Origin: Nemertoderma westbladi
Taxonomy: Eukaryota > Xenacoelomorpha > Nemertodermatida > Nemertodermatidae
Assembly (NCBI GenBank): GCA_032718475.1
Contig: JAUCBJ010007374.1
Span: forward strand, 1 to 64,000
Direction of reading: 5' to 3'
DNA: 64,000 nt
Part shown: positions 42,075-53,000 of the stretch, one piece after another
How the letters are laid out: the number at the start of each line of letters is the position of its first letter
Numbering within the stretch: the first letter of the stretch is position 1
Translations under genes and position numbers: made by a program
The notes under the pieces: generated by a model
Seen by the model: the letters and a program-made list of their open reading frames with translations, nothing else
Databases searched by the model: none
Told to the model about the DNA's origin: nothing

Positions 42075-45000
42075 TTTTGTGTTTTTTTTTGCGTAATTAG
42101 TAGGACCGCTCTACTTGTACTATTGACGTTTTAATCTATTGTACACAAAAAAATTAATATCAAATTTTGCTTTGTTAAGATTAATATTCAGTACCGGTAC
42201 TAGCAGACTAGGGGTACTCTCGCAATATGTTTAGAATACCGGTATATTATTTTAATTTTTGGTATTTTTTTTGTATTTATGTTGGTTTTACTCATTGCTC
42301 ACTCTATATACCGGTACGTTACTATTGTCGTTTTTAATCTCCTGTACACATTCAACATTTATATCAATTTTAGGTTAAGTCATACTGTAGCAATACTAGT
42401 TTTATTATATAATTTCAGCAGCAGCTTGATGTAGTGGTGACATTCCTGGGCTTCTAATTAGGAAGCCCTGGTTCGATCCCTAGATGGGGCAGCACTGTTT
42501 GTTTGGGCACAGTGCTTTAAACGGTTAAATGCTGCAGCCTAGCCCAACCCTGGCTTTCATCCTTCAGTGGTCGATAAATAGGAACCAAGGCAACTTGGGA
42601 AACAGAGTGGAAGGTTTTACTGTGGAAGATCACCCATGGCTGCATGGTGGTGAACAGGCATTCCTTGGCTTAACGAGCCTAAAAGATTCTCCCATTCATT
42701 ATATAAATTTTGTGAACGTTGTAAATATCTGAAATATAGGCCCTAGATAATTTCTTATCTGTGTTTGTTTTCATTATTTCGTACCGTACTATGACGACTT
42801 TTTATAACTTGTATTTTGTTAGTGGGTGCCTTAAAAGATATTTATTTCTACACCCGTCTGCCCGTAAATTATTAAACATAAACATAAGAAACCTTTATAT
42901 ATCCTGTTATCTGTTTAGTAGAAATGTCTCTGTCACATGTCGGTCCCATGCAATCTGTATTGCCAAAAATTGCTTTAGGCGACCTTGATATTTTAAATAC
43001 AGTTGGAAAGGGACAATTCGCCACTGTTCATAAGGCGTCATGGAAGTCGCGAAACTTTCACGTAGCTGCAAAGAAGTTGGCGAGTCTGAAGATTGGGTCG
43101 GAACCGTTCATACTCAACCATTTGAAACACGCGAACATTGTGGAGTTCATTGCGGTAGTCGACCAAGGTCCCAACCCGTACCTTATTATGGAGTTTGCGG
43201 AAAACGGTTCGTTGTACGAATACCTAGAGAAGTACGGCAATTCCATGCAGTTCGTTCAGGTGACTGGCTGGGCATACGAAATCGCCAGCGGTATGAACTA
43301 CTTACACGACGAGGCGCCAATAAAGGTTATTCATCGGGATTTAAAGAGTCTAAACTGCGTTATATTTCAGAACATGGTGGTGAAGATCTGCGATTTCGGT
43401 TCTTCTAAGGTCTACCAGGAAACCGGGACTATGACGACATGCGTCGGCACCATCCCGTGGATGTCACCTGAAATGATTCGCGGTAGTAAAGTATCAACAG
43501 CGTGCGACGTATACTCCTACGGTGTGTTGTTGTGGGAGTTACTAACCCATGAAGTGCCGTACGAAGGCGTGGACTGGCAAATTTTAGTGTACCAGGTCGC
43601 CCAAATGGGGAAGCGACTGCCCATCCCAAAGTCGTGTCCCGGCCCCTTCAGGGATCTCATGTTGGCGTGTTGGAATGAGGATCCGGACGTCCGACCGGAG
43701 TTCAACCGGATAGTGGGTTGGGTCGACAGTATGGTGGATACTGATGGCTTACAGCAAGAGACGGTTGAGTTCTGGAGGAATTCAGAGGAGTGGAAGAGGG
43801 AGTTGGAGGATGCTAGGAAGTCATTTAAGGTCGCGGAACAGAAACTCTCCATAAAAGAGTGGCAGTTAGCGAAGAAGGAGAGTGCTTTGGAGCATCGCGA
43901 GTGGATTCTCTCCAAGAAGGGCTACTCCTATCCGTCGGTGAGTCTTGATCTGTGGACCTCGGATGAGGTTGGCGCCTGGGTCCGCGGTCTGCCGGGCTAT
44001 CTGGGGCAGCACGCCGGTCTTTTCGTCCTCCACGAAATAAACGGCTCGCTCCTCCCGCGGCTCCTCGCCGCCGACTACAAGAAGATCGGGATCGAAGCCT
44101 TCGGTCACATCCAGGAGTTCATAGAGATCGTAGGGAGACTGGCGAGTCAGACCGAGTTCGATAGGAACTTCCCGGAGCTCGGGGTTCCGCCGCGTCGGAA
44201 CAGTTGCTACGCGAAGCTCGACTATCGCCAGCCGGTCGCGCTGATATTCGGCCATTTTGTGCACCGCCACGCCGGACGGACCCGTTGGAAGGCCTACTGC
44301 GACGCGTTCGTACCGGACGGAGTCGACCGGTTGATGCAGAGCGTCCTGTTCCGCGTCGGATCTGGCTCCGACTCGCAGTACGTCGCGGTCAGTAAACCCC
44401 CGTTCGTTACCCCGGAATGGGTCGTTGGTGACTCCGTCGCCTACACGGTTACCTTCACCCCGGTAGTCAAGCAACCCCAGACCTTCACGTACCGCCACAG
44501 TGTAGAGGGGCCTGGATCCAGCACCCAGCGGGACATAGAGTTGAGTATCAGCGACAAGGTCTCTGTGTACAGCCCCGACAGTCCGGCAGGGAGTCCGCTG
44601 TGTCGGACCCCCGTGCTCCCCAAGCGAGCCCCCATTGCCCCCTTCCATACCCCCTCCGGGACCGGCGACTCAAACAAGAAACTGTACGTAGATGCCGTCC
44701 GCATGAAACCCTCCACCGGGACCATCACCCACTCAATGACCTCGCCTTGCATATACAACTCGTCGTCCTCGCTGTCCTCGACCCCCCAACTACACCGGGC
44801 CAACCGTAACAGCCCCTCCCCGCTCTGTTCCGACGACGAATTTCAACCGAATTTCCGCTTCCGATCGAGTTCATTGACCCCCACTGACTCGCGACGACCC
44901 CCCCACATCACAGTGACGTCACCAGTCGCTGGTTACCAGGGCAAAACTCGCAAACCGCCGTCCAAGGACTCGCAATCACAGACGGAACTAACCGGCACAG

Positions 45001-45119
45001 CTATCGAGCAGATGATGTTGGACTCGGATGAATTATTTAATGCAACTCAGAACCACTCCTCGATTAGACCGAGAATGAAACTCAGCCTCCCCCGGCCTGC
45101 CAGGGTGTTCAGCCGCCAG
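41800..45119 (+). repeat. Segmental tandem duplication, copy 2 (3.3 kb)
   Basis: This is the partner of 34024-37343. Here the upstream spacer (41756 onward), SINE and kinase are continuous with an intact gene end, so this copy is likely ancestral or complete. Confidence 0.9.
42424..42731 (+). mobile_element. tRNA-derived SINE upstream of kinase copy 2
   Basis: Box A TGATGTAGTGG lies at 42427-42437 and box B GGTTCGATCCC at 42470-42480. It is the duplicated counterpart of the SINE at 34648-34955, not an independent insertion. Confidence 0.75.
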
Positions 45120-45647
45120 AGTAGCGGCTACTCGAGCGCGGCGTCCCCGGGGTTGAGGTACGTGGGGCCTACGCTCCGTAAGGCCCGGTCCGGGACGCAG
45201 AGTTCGGACGACACCATGCCGCGAACCGCCAGTTCCGACGGGCCGACTAGCGACTCGGCGTTGTTCGCTCCCCAGGCGAACGGATCGTACGAGGCGAGAC
45301 TTAGTGGGTTGGAGAGTGAGAGTAGCGAGGGTGGGATAGAGGGAGGGAGGGGGGAGGGATGGAGTGTGGGTGGAGGAAGGGGGTATGGGGGGAAGATGGA
45401 GGGAGGGAGGGGGCATGGGGGGAAGGTGGAGGGTGTGACGGGGGAGGGGGATCTTGATGGTTTTAGGATGCTGGGTATAAGTGACCAGGGTAACAATCGC
45501 GGTGCCCAGAGTACCATTGCCCAGGGTATCGGTATTAGTGCACCTACCAAGGATATAGAATCCCGAGGTTTCAATCTCAACGTCAACATCAAACCAAAGG
45601 GACGTGGAAGGGGCAAGAAATGGGGCAGATGGAAGAAGAGAGAATAG
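42924..45647 (+). CDS. MAP3K20: ZAK-like mixed-lineage MAP3K (MAP3K20 family), intact copy
   Basis: This 907-residue serine/threonine kinase is in one exon. The kinase domain spans about residues 18-275: glycine loop GKGQFATVHK (29-37), VAAK lysine near 50, HRDLKSLN (137-144), DFG (157-159), VGTIPWMSPE in the activation segment (SPE for APE). A leucine-zipper-like coiled coil (280-332), a SAM domain (342-405) and a conserved GHFVHRHAGRTRWKAY region (about 442-458) follow. The Ser/Pro/Gly-rich tail ends in the basic GRGRGKKWGRWKKRE. The domain order and basic end match ZAK-alpha, a cytoplasmic ribosome-stress sensor feeding p38/JNK. The coding DNA is much more GC-rich than its surroundings. 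The ATG follows a good splice acceptor by 5 nt. Confidence 0.9.
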   Translation: MSLSHVGPMQSVLPKIALGDLDILNTVGKGQFATVHKASWKSRNFHVAAKKLASLKIGSEPFILNHLKHANIVEFIAVVDQGPNPYLIMEFAENGSLYEYLEKYGNSMQFVQVTGWAYEIASGMNYLHDEAPIKVIHRDLKSLNCVIFQNMVVKICDFGSSKVYQETGTMTTCVGTIPWMSPEMIRGSKVSTACDVYSYGVLLWELLTHEVPYEGVDWQILVYQVAQMGKRLPIPKSCPGPFRDLMLACWNEDPDVRPEFNRIVGWVDSMVDTDGLQQETVEFWRNSEEWKRELEDARKSFKVAEQKLSIKEWQLAKKESALEHREWILSKKGYSYPSVSLDLWTSDEVGAWVRGLPGYLGQHAGLFVLHEINGSLLPRLLAADYKKIGIEAFGHIQEFIEIVGRLASQTEFDRNFPELGVPPRRNSCYAKLDYRQPVALIFGHFVHRHAGRTRWKAYCDAFVPDGVDRLMQSVLFRVGSGSDSQYVAVSKPPFVTPEWVVGDSVAYTVTFTPVVKQPQTFTYRHSVEGPGSSTQRDIELSISDKVSVYSPDSPAGSPLCRTPVLPKRAPIAPFHTPSGTGDSNKKLYVDAVRMKPSTGTITHSMTSPCIYNSSSSLSSTPQLHRANRNSPSPLCSDDEFQPNFRFRSSSLTPTDSRRPPHITVTSPVAGYQGKTRKPPSKDSQSQTELTGTAIEQMMLDSDELFNATQNHSSIRPRMKLSLPRPARVFSRQSSGYSSAASPGLRYVGPTLRKARSGTQSSDDTMPRTASSDGPTSDSALFAPQANGSYEARLSGLESESSEGGIEGGRGEGWSVGGGRGYGGKMEGGRGHGGKVEGVTGEGDLDGFRMLGISDQGNNRGAQSTIAQGIGISAPTKDIESRGFNLNVNIKPKGRGRGKKWGRWKKRE

Positions 45648-46489
45648 TTGGGCAATTATTGAACCTAACTCACTGGCCAATGTAGCTGAACAGTAGATTT
45701 TATACACTAACCTAATATGGTGCTGAGCCAAATTTTTTTTAACTATTTATATAATGAATCTTTAATTTTTAGTTCTCATTGTTGTTTGTAGAATATTTTA
45801 TTAATATTATCCAAAATCTTTCATTGTGATAGTTTAACGTTAATGTTTATAGGTTGTGCTATCTGTCTGTATGACCATGCCAGTGTGCCAAACACCCACC
45901 ATTCCTTTCTTACTTCGTCCAATAATAATTGCAATAGTTTTTTTATATTTTGGTTCATTTGGGATGCCAACTTTAAAATCATGAACATTTATAGCAGGCA
46001 TTTATGTTAATATGCAAAGTATATCCGTTTATAGGTAACATAACTACCTCTAGAATTACGTGTTGTAATGGTTCATTGGGTCGTCCAAAAAGAAACATCA
46101 TTTAAAAGTTGCGAGTTTGATAGTTGGCCACCGAATATCAAACTCGTTCTTTTACAAAATGAAAAGGTATCAAAGAGTGATTTATTAAATATTGTAAATA
46201 ATAATTAGATAACAGTAAAAAAAATTACCGGTACTGTTAATAAAATAGAATCGTTCCAAGATTTCTGATTTACTAAACGAGCGCAGCGAGCGAGGTCAAC
46301 AAGTCAGATCTTGGTGCATTTACTGTACAGATTGACAATAAAGATTATAACTGAATAATGTTTTCTAGGTTGATGTTATCTAACATAGTGATCACAGATT
46401 TACAAATTATTGCTTCACATGATAAGTCATTAGTTTTCGATTCAGATTTGTCTCGACTTGATTGCAGTATTTGCCTACGTATTCAGGTA
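45648..46489 (+). other. Kinase 3' flank
   Basis: AT-rich non-coding DNA. AATAAA at 46337-46342, about 690 nt after the stop codon, is a candidate polyadenylation signal. A small hairpin element (46256-46314, arms CCAAGATTTCTGA and TCAGATCTTGG) has ACGAGCGCAGCGAGCGAGGT in its loop. Confidence 0.4.
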
Positions 46490-46741
46490 GGGGGGGGGGG
46501 ACTGGACGCAATAAAAATGCATCCCTCTCCAGGGGAAATTCGACGCAAATAACAGCTGATTTGATTATTCTCAAAAATAAAAATGTAACCTGTTCTATTG
46601 TGTTCAGTTTATTGTTTTGGTTAAAATAACGTGCCAGTGTAACCTGCTCCTTTCCCTAAATTGAGAATTTAACATTGAGGCGGGATATTAATTCGCCAAG
46701 GCGGGTTTTGCGTCCAGTCCCCCCCCCCCCCCCCCCCCCCC
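46490..46741. mobile_element. MITE with GGACTGGACGCAA-type ends, copy 2
   Basis: A G11 run plus ACTGGACGCAATAAAAA at the left and TTTTGCGTCCAGT plus a C23 run at the right form inverted ends of a 252-bp element. The body aligns with 30503-30736. The middle carries CTGCTCCTTTCC and GTTTATTGTTTTGGTT, the inverse of the dispersed phrase seen at 17.6, 18.0 and 39.7 kb. Confidence 0.75.
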
Positions 46742-48640
46742 TCCTCCCTGTCTTACTGATATTTTGATATTTTATGATTCATTAGGGTTATAATCGTACA
46801 AACATTATACACCATGGGATATAGTAAGTGTGTAATTATTCAGGTACCTGTTCCTGTTCGATATTTGCATGGATTTGCACCGGCGCGAGGCTATTTTAAT
46901 ATGTTTAATAAATAAACCAAATTCTAGAACATTTTGTTTATGTATGATTAGCTATACATAATAATATGAATAAATAGGTAAATGCATTGTTTCTCAGCTA
47001 CGTATGAGATAAACTAACTATATACGTCATTGTTCATAAAATAGCACTTTATAGCGTTACGGCTCGAGTGATTTTTGGAAATAATAGAATGAGGACCGTA
47101 ATAATTATTTATTACATGGGAAAAAAAGTAGAGCTTTTTTTTCATTTCTCTCGAGGCATTTTATTTACCGAGCGTCAGCGAGGTTAATAAAGGGTCGAGA
47201 GAATATTGAAAAAAAAAATATTCTACGTTTTTTCCCATGTAATACGTAATTTTATTCTTAAATTGGTACTTTTTTGTTGCTAAATTCTTTAATAAAACAT
47301 ATAGCGATATACTGCAACAGTACAGTAGTGTTACAAAATAAATTGAACTGCAGTATTTTACTATATTGCTTCCATAGTTACTGCGATTCAAATTATTGTA
47401 CTATTCAACTCCTGATGCTGCCTTACTCAGTGGTCAATAATTTTGTGTTCTCAAATATTTATTACGTAACTAGAGAGCTGCTTAACTACATAAACCAATA
47501 TTGGATATTGAGTTCCGTTTTGGTGTTACGCCGCGCAGACACTAAATTTGCAATAACTTTCGAGTGAGTGAATGGATTTTGCTCAAATTACTTGCAAACC
47601 TTTTCTACGTCGATGCTCTTTCAATATATGTAATCAAATTTAAGAAATTCCACCAAAAATATTTTTCTTTACTTTTTTCCCTAGGGAAAAAAAGTGAAAC
47701 TTTTTCTCCCGGTTTTGGGATATATTCGAGCGAAAAACAATTTCAGAATAAAAGCTTTGTGTGCTAATTATGAACAATGGCGAATCTAATTTTATTTATT
47801 TGTGTGAATTATTTGTAGTTATGGTATGCACTCTATCTTTCTAGAACAACCTAATAATGACGCGGTGATATACTGGAAATACATAGTGAATGTATGGCGT
47901 AGGGACATACTGATAAATAATGTCGCACTGCGATATAAAGCTGGAAAATATTTGGTATTTTATACATAATAATAATATTTGGCGATTTGGTAGTGCGGAA
48001 TTAATTCCACACAAATATATAAAAAATGTTACAGAATATGGTGCAATTATTAAATAGAATAAAATAGACTCGTGCAACATTCGAACTGTGTCGTTATAGT
48101 AGGTTATGACTAACCCAAATATTAATTCCGTAACATTCATTATTATTAGTGACATTGTTTTTATGGTGTTGTATGTTGATACATTATTAATTTTTATAAT
48201 TATTATTAATTGTATATTTTTGACATCAATGTGTAATTAATAACTACAATCCTCTTTATTAACCTAACTACATACGCTGGCTATTTGTTAATTAATGTAT
48301 TTGTGTTAATTAGGCATAACCACTGTAAAACGTTAGGTGTCAAGTCAAGTTATTTTAATGTAATTAAATCGAACCTTTTATTGCCTGTGGTTGGATTATC
48401 AATGGTGCAGACTTGCTCTTTATTTATTACCATCTCTAAAAATTTGTTTGACATATTTATTAAGGCCGTAGCAATTTGAATAATTTGTTAGTTTTTATTT
48501 GAAGTATAGTTTATTTGCTGCCATAAAGATGCCTTGTATTGTTTTATTTTGATATCGTTCAATAAATTCTTAGTTACTTCCAGTATAATTTCGTACCTAC
48601 ACACTTATCTCTCTAAGTGGGGTGTGGGGACGGTAAGGGG
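46742..48640. other. AT-rich intergenic DNA, with a foldback element at 47111-47243
   Basis: No gene is recognised. ATTACATGGGAAAAAA (47111-47126) is perfectly inverted at 47228-47243. An inner stem CTCTCGA/TCGAGAG surrounds ACCGAGCGTCAGCGAGGT. The rest is low-complexity AT-rich sequence. Confidence 0.5.
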
Positions 48641-48649
48641 CAGTGTTTT

Positions 48650-48765
48650 CACATAGTTTGACCTTGTTCAGTGGACAGTTTAACCCATTGGGGTACTTTG
48701 ACCTATTAGACACATTGACCACTTAGACAGTTTCCACCCAATGGGGAGCTTTGACCTATAATTTA
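48650..48765 (+). repeat. Relic units of the 17-bp satellite
   Basis: AGTTTGACCTTGTTCAGTGG, ACAGTTTAACCCATTGGGG and ACTTTGACCTATTAGACAC resemble diverged units of the 17-bp array that begins 1.3 kb to the right. They may be outlying or ancestral copies. Confidence 0.5.
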
Positions 48766-49720
48766 TGACCTAAAATTTTCGCGCTAAAATTAATTTATAG
48801 CGGTTATTTGGACACTGATCACGATTATAGAACTCAAATATAACATTCGAGAAAATTAGTGGTAATTTTGAATGTGCCCTCTGGGGCACGAAAAGAAAGT
48901 ACTGCAAATATGATAATGAAAAATCACAACGAATACAAATTGATTTTATGACCATATAGGTTTTTTGGGATACTGATCAGATCATGAATATGTCAATGAA
49001 ATATATAGTACATTGTTGATTAGGGCATTTTCGAATATGTGTCAATGTGGCATGTGAGGCACGAAAAATACAAGTAGCACAAATTTGATAATCAAAAATC
49101 ATTACCAAATCAACCTGATTTTTAGATATTATGGGTTTTCTGGCACTCAAAATGTCACTCAAAGATATCGTATTATCCAACCAAATTAGATTTTTGCCGT
49201 TCGAAATTTTTTGCTACAGTAGGCCTCCTTGTATTTTTCTGACAAGCACCAAAAATGATAGTTACGTTACCACGAATGATTTTTAACGAGTTGTATCGTG
49301 ATAATCGACCTTGAAAACCAGTATAGCTTCAGAATTACCAAACCAAAGGCAAAATTTAATAGTTTATAATTTTGTGTTACTTGTACTTTTCGTTCGGGGC
49401 ACCAGAATGGCACATTGCGTTTGCCTTTACCAGAAATATTTATAACTAGTTTCTTCGTGATCAGCGACCTCGAAAACTCGTATACGTTCAGAATTATCAA
49501 GCCAAACAGAAAAGTTTTTAGTGTGACATTTTTTTACTTGTACTTTTCGTCCTGTGGGACAAAAATAGCACCAAAAATAATGGTTACAGTTCCAGGAAAT
49601 ATTTTTAACAAATTGTATCGTGATCAGCCATCAGATAACCATTATACCATGAAAATTGTAATTTTTGAGCCAAGATCTGAAAAATTTCTATAATGACCCA
49701 CCCCCCCCCCCCCCCCCCGG
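48766..49720. repeat. Foldback repeat with two ~180-bp units per arm and a C18 run
   Basis: GGGGCACGAAAAG (near 48882) and GAGGCACGAAAAATACAAGTA (near 49054) recur inverted as CTTGTACTTTTCGTTCGGGG (near 49380) and CTTGTACTTTTCGTCCTGTG (near 49537). CTGATCA motifs sit at matching places. The element is old and diverged. A run of 18 C closes it at 49701-49718. Confidence 0.55.
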
Positions 49721-50029
49721 CCAATTACATTGTAAAATAGCCCGGGTCAGATGGGTGGTTAAACTGGTGAAAATATATATGAGTTTTGGTAGGGCCAATT
49801 ACATTTGGTGGACAATTTTTTAATGGATGTGAGGGTGAGCCCTACTGACTTGGTGAAAACTCATTTATGAGTTTAAGATACATTGTCTGGACTTGGTGGA
49901 TATTATATTTTTGCTATTCCTCCGTTGAGGGTTTTTTATGCTTATAAAGTTCAAATTTTTTTCATGCAAATTAAGGAATTGTATTGAAAATAAATATTGA
50001 CCTAGCAAGTTGATATTTGACATATCAAA
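49721..50029. other. Short intergenic stretch before the 17-bp array
   Basis: Nothing is recognised apart from a repeated GGCCAATTACATT at 49719 and 49793. Confidence 0.35.
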
Positions 50030-53000
50030 CTTACCTTGTGGACAGTTTGACCTTGTGGACTCTTTGACCTTGTGGACACTTTGACCTTGTGGACAATTTG
50101 ACCTTGTGGATAGTTTGATCTTGTGGATAGTTTGATCTTGTGGATAGTTTGGCCTCCTGGACACTTTGACCATGTGGACAGTTTGACATTGTGGACAGTT
50201 TGACATTGTGGACAGTTTGACATTGTGGACAGTTTGACATTGTGGACAGTTTGACCTTGGGGACAGTTTAAACTCGTGGACAGTTTAACCTTGTGGAAAC
50301 TTTGACCTTGTGGACACTTTGGCCTTGTGGACAGTTTAACCTTGTGGACAGTTTAACCTTGTGGACACTTTGACCTTGTGAACACTTTGAGCTTGTGGAC
50401 AGTTTCACCTTGTGGACAGTTTGACCTTGTGGACACTTTCACCTTGTGGATACTTTGACCTTGTGGACAGATTGACCTTGTGGACACTTTGACATTGTGG
50501 ACAGTTTTACCTTTTGGACACTTTGACATTGTGGACAGTTTTACCTCTTGGACACCTTGACCTTGTGGACAGTTTAACCTTTTGGACACTTTGACCTTGT
50601 GGACACTTTGACCTTGTGGACAGTTTAACCTTGTGGACAGTTTAACCTTGTAGACAGTTTATCCTGAGGACAGTTTAACCATGTGGACACTTTGACCTTG
50701 TGAACACTTGACCTTGTGGACAGTTTGACCTTTTGGAAACTTTGACCTTTTGGACACTTTGACCTTGTGGACAGTTTAACCTTGTGGACAGTTAGACCAT
50801 GGGGACACTTTGACCTTGTGGACTCTTTGACCTTGTGGACACTTTGACCTTGTGGACAGTTTGACCTTGTGGATAGTTTGATCTTGTGGATAGTTTGACA
50901 TTGTGGACAGTTTGACATTGTGGACAGTTTGACATTGTGGACAGTTTGACATTGTGGACAGTTTGGCATTGTGGACAGTTTGACCTTGGGGACAGTTTAA
51001 ACTCGTGGACAGTTTAACCTTGTGGAAACTTTGACCTTGTGGACACTTTGGCCTTGTGGACAGTTTAACCTTGTGGACACTTTGACCTTGTGAACACTTT
51101 GAGCTTGTGGACAGTTTCACCTTGTGGACACTTTGACCTTGTGGATACTTTGACCTTGTGGACACTTTGACCTTGTGCACAGTTTGACCTTGTGGACAGT
51201 TTAATCTTTTGGACACTTTGACCTTGTGGACAGTTTGACCTTGTGGACACTTTGACATTGTGGACAGTTTTACCTTTTGGACACTTTGACATTGTGGACA
51301 GTTTTACCTCTTGGACACTTTGACCTTGTGTGGACAGTTTAACCTTTTGGACACTTTGACCTTGTGGACAGTTTGACCTTGTGAACAGTTTAACCTTGTA
51401 GACAGTTTATCCTTAAGGACAGTTTAACCATGTGGACACTTTGACCTTGTGGACAGTTTGACCTTTTGGACACTTTGACCTTTTGGACACTTTGACCTTT
51501 TGGACACTTTGACCTTGTGGACAGTTTAACCTTGTGGACAGTTAGACCTTGTGGACACTTTGACCTTGTGGACAGTTTGACCTTTTGGACACTTTGACCT
51601 TTTGGACACTTTGACCTTTTGGACACTTTGACCTTGTGGACAGTTTAACCTTGTGGACAGTTAGACCTTGTGGACACTTTGACCTTGTGCACAGTTTGAC
51701 CTTGTGGACACTTTGACCTTGTGCACAGTTTGACCTTGTGGACAGTTTAACCTTTTGGACACTTTGACCTTGTGCACAGTTGGACCTTGTGGACGGTTTA
51801 ACCTTGTGGACAGTTTAACCTTGTGGACAGTTTGACCTTGTGGACACTTTGACCTTGTGCACAGTTGGACCTTGTGGACGGTTTAACCTTTTCGACACTT
51901 TGACCTTGTGGACAGTTTAACCTTGTGGACACTTTGACCTAGTGGACAGTTTGACCTTGTGGACAGTTTAAACCTTTTGGACACTTTGACCTTGTGGACA
52001 GTTTGACCTTGTGGACACTTTGACATTGTGGATAGTTTGACCTTGTGGACACTTTGACCTAGTGGACAGTTTGACCTTGTGGACAGTTTAAACCTTTTGG
52101 ACACTTTGACCTTGTGGACAGTTTGACCTTGTGGAAAGTTTGACCTTGTGGATAGTTTGACCTTGTGGATAGTTTGACCTTGTGGATAGTTTGACCTTGT
52201 GGACAGTTTAACCATGTGGACACTTTGACCTTGTGAAAACTTTGACCTTGTGGACAGTTTGACCTTGTGGACAGTTTGACCTTGTGGACAGTTTGACCTT
52301 GTGGACAGTTTGACCTTGTGGACAGTTTAAACCTTTTGGACACTTTGACCTTGTGGAAAGTTTGACCTTGTGGATAGTTTGACCTTGTGGATAGTTTGAC
52401 CTTGTGGATAGTTTGACCTTGTGGACAGTTTAACCATGTGGACACTTTGACCTTGTGAAAACTTTGACCTTGTGGACAGTTTGACCTTGTGGACAGTTTA
52501 AACCTTTTGGACACTTTGACCTTGTGGAAAGTTTGACCTTGTGGATAGTTTGACCTTGTGGATAGTTTGACCTTGTGGATAGTTTGACCTTGTGGACAGT
52601 TTAACCATGTGGACACTTTGACCTTGTGAAAACTTTGACCTTGTGGACAGTTTGACCTTGTGGACAGTTTGACCTTGTGGACAGTTTGACCTTGTGGACA
52701 CTTTGACATTGTGGACAGTTTAACCTTGTGGACACTTTGACCTAGTGGACAGTTTGACCTAGTGGACAGTTTGACCTTGTGGACACTTTGACATTGTGGA
52801 CAGTTTAACCATGTGGACACTTTGACCTTGTGAAAACTTTGACCTTGTGGACAGTTTGACCCTGCCAGTTTGACCTTGTGGACAGTTTAACCTTGTGGAC
52901 ACTTTGACCTAGTGGACAGTTTGACCTTGTGGACAGTTTAAACCTTTTGGACACTTTGACCTTGTGGACACTTTGACCTTGTGGATAGTTTGACCTTGTG

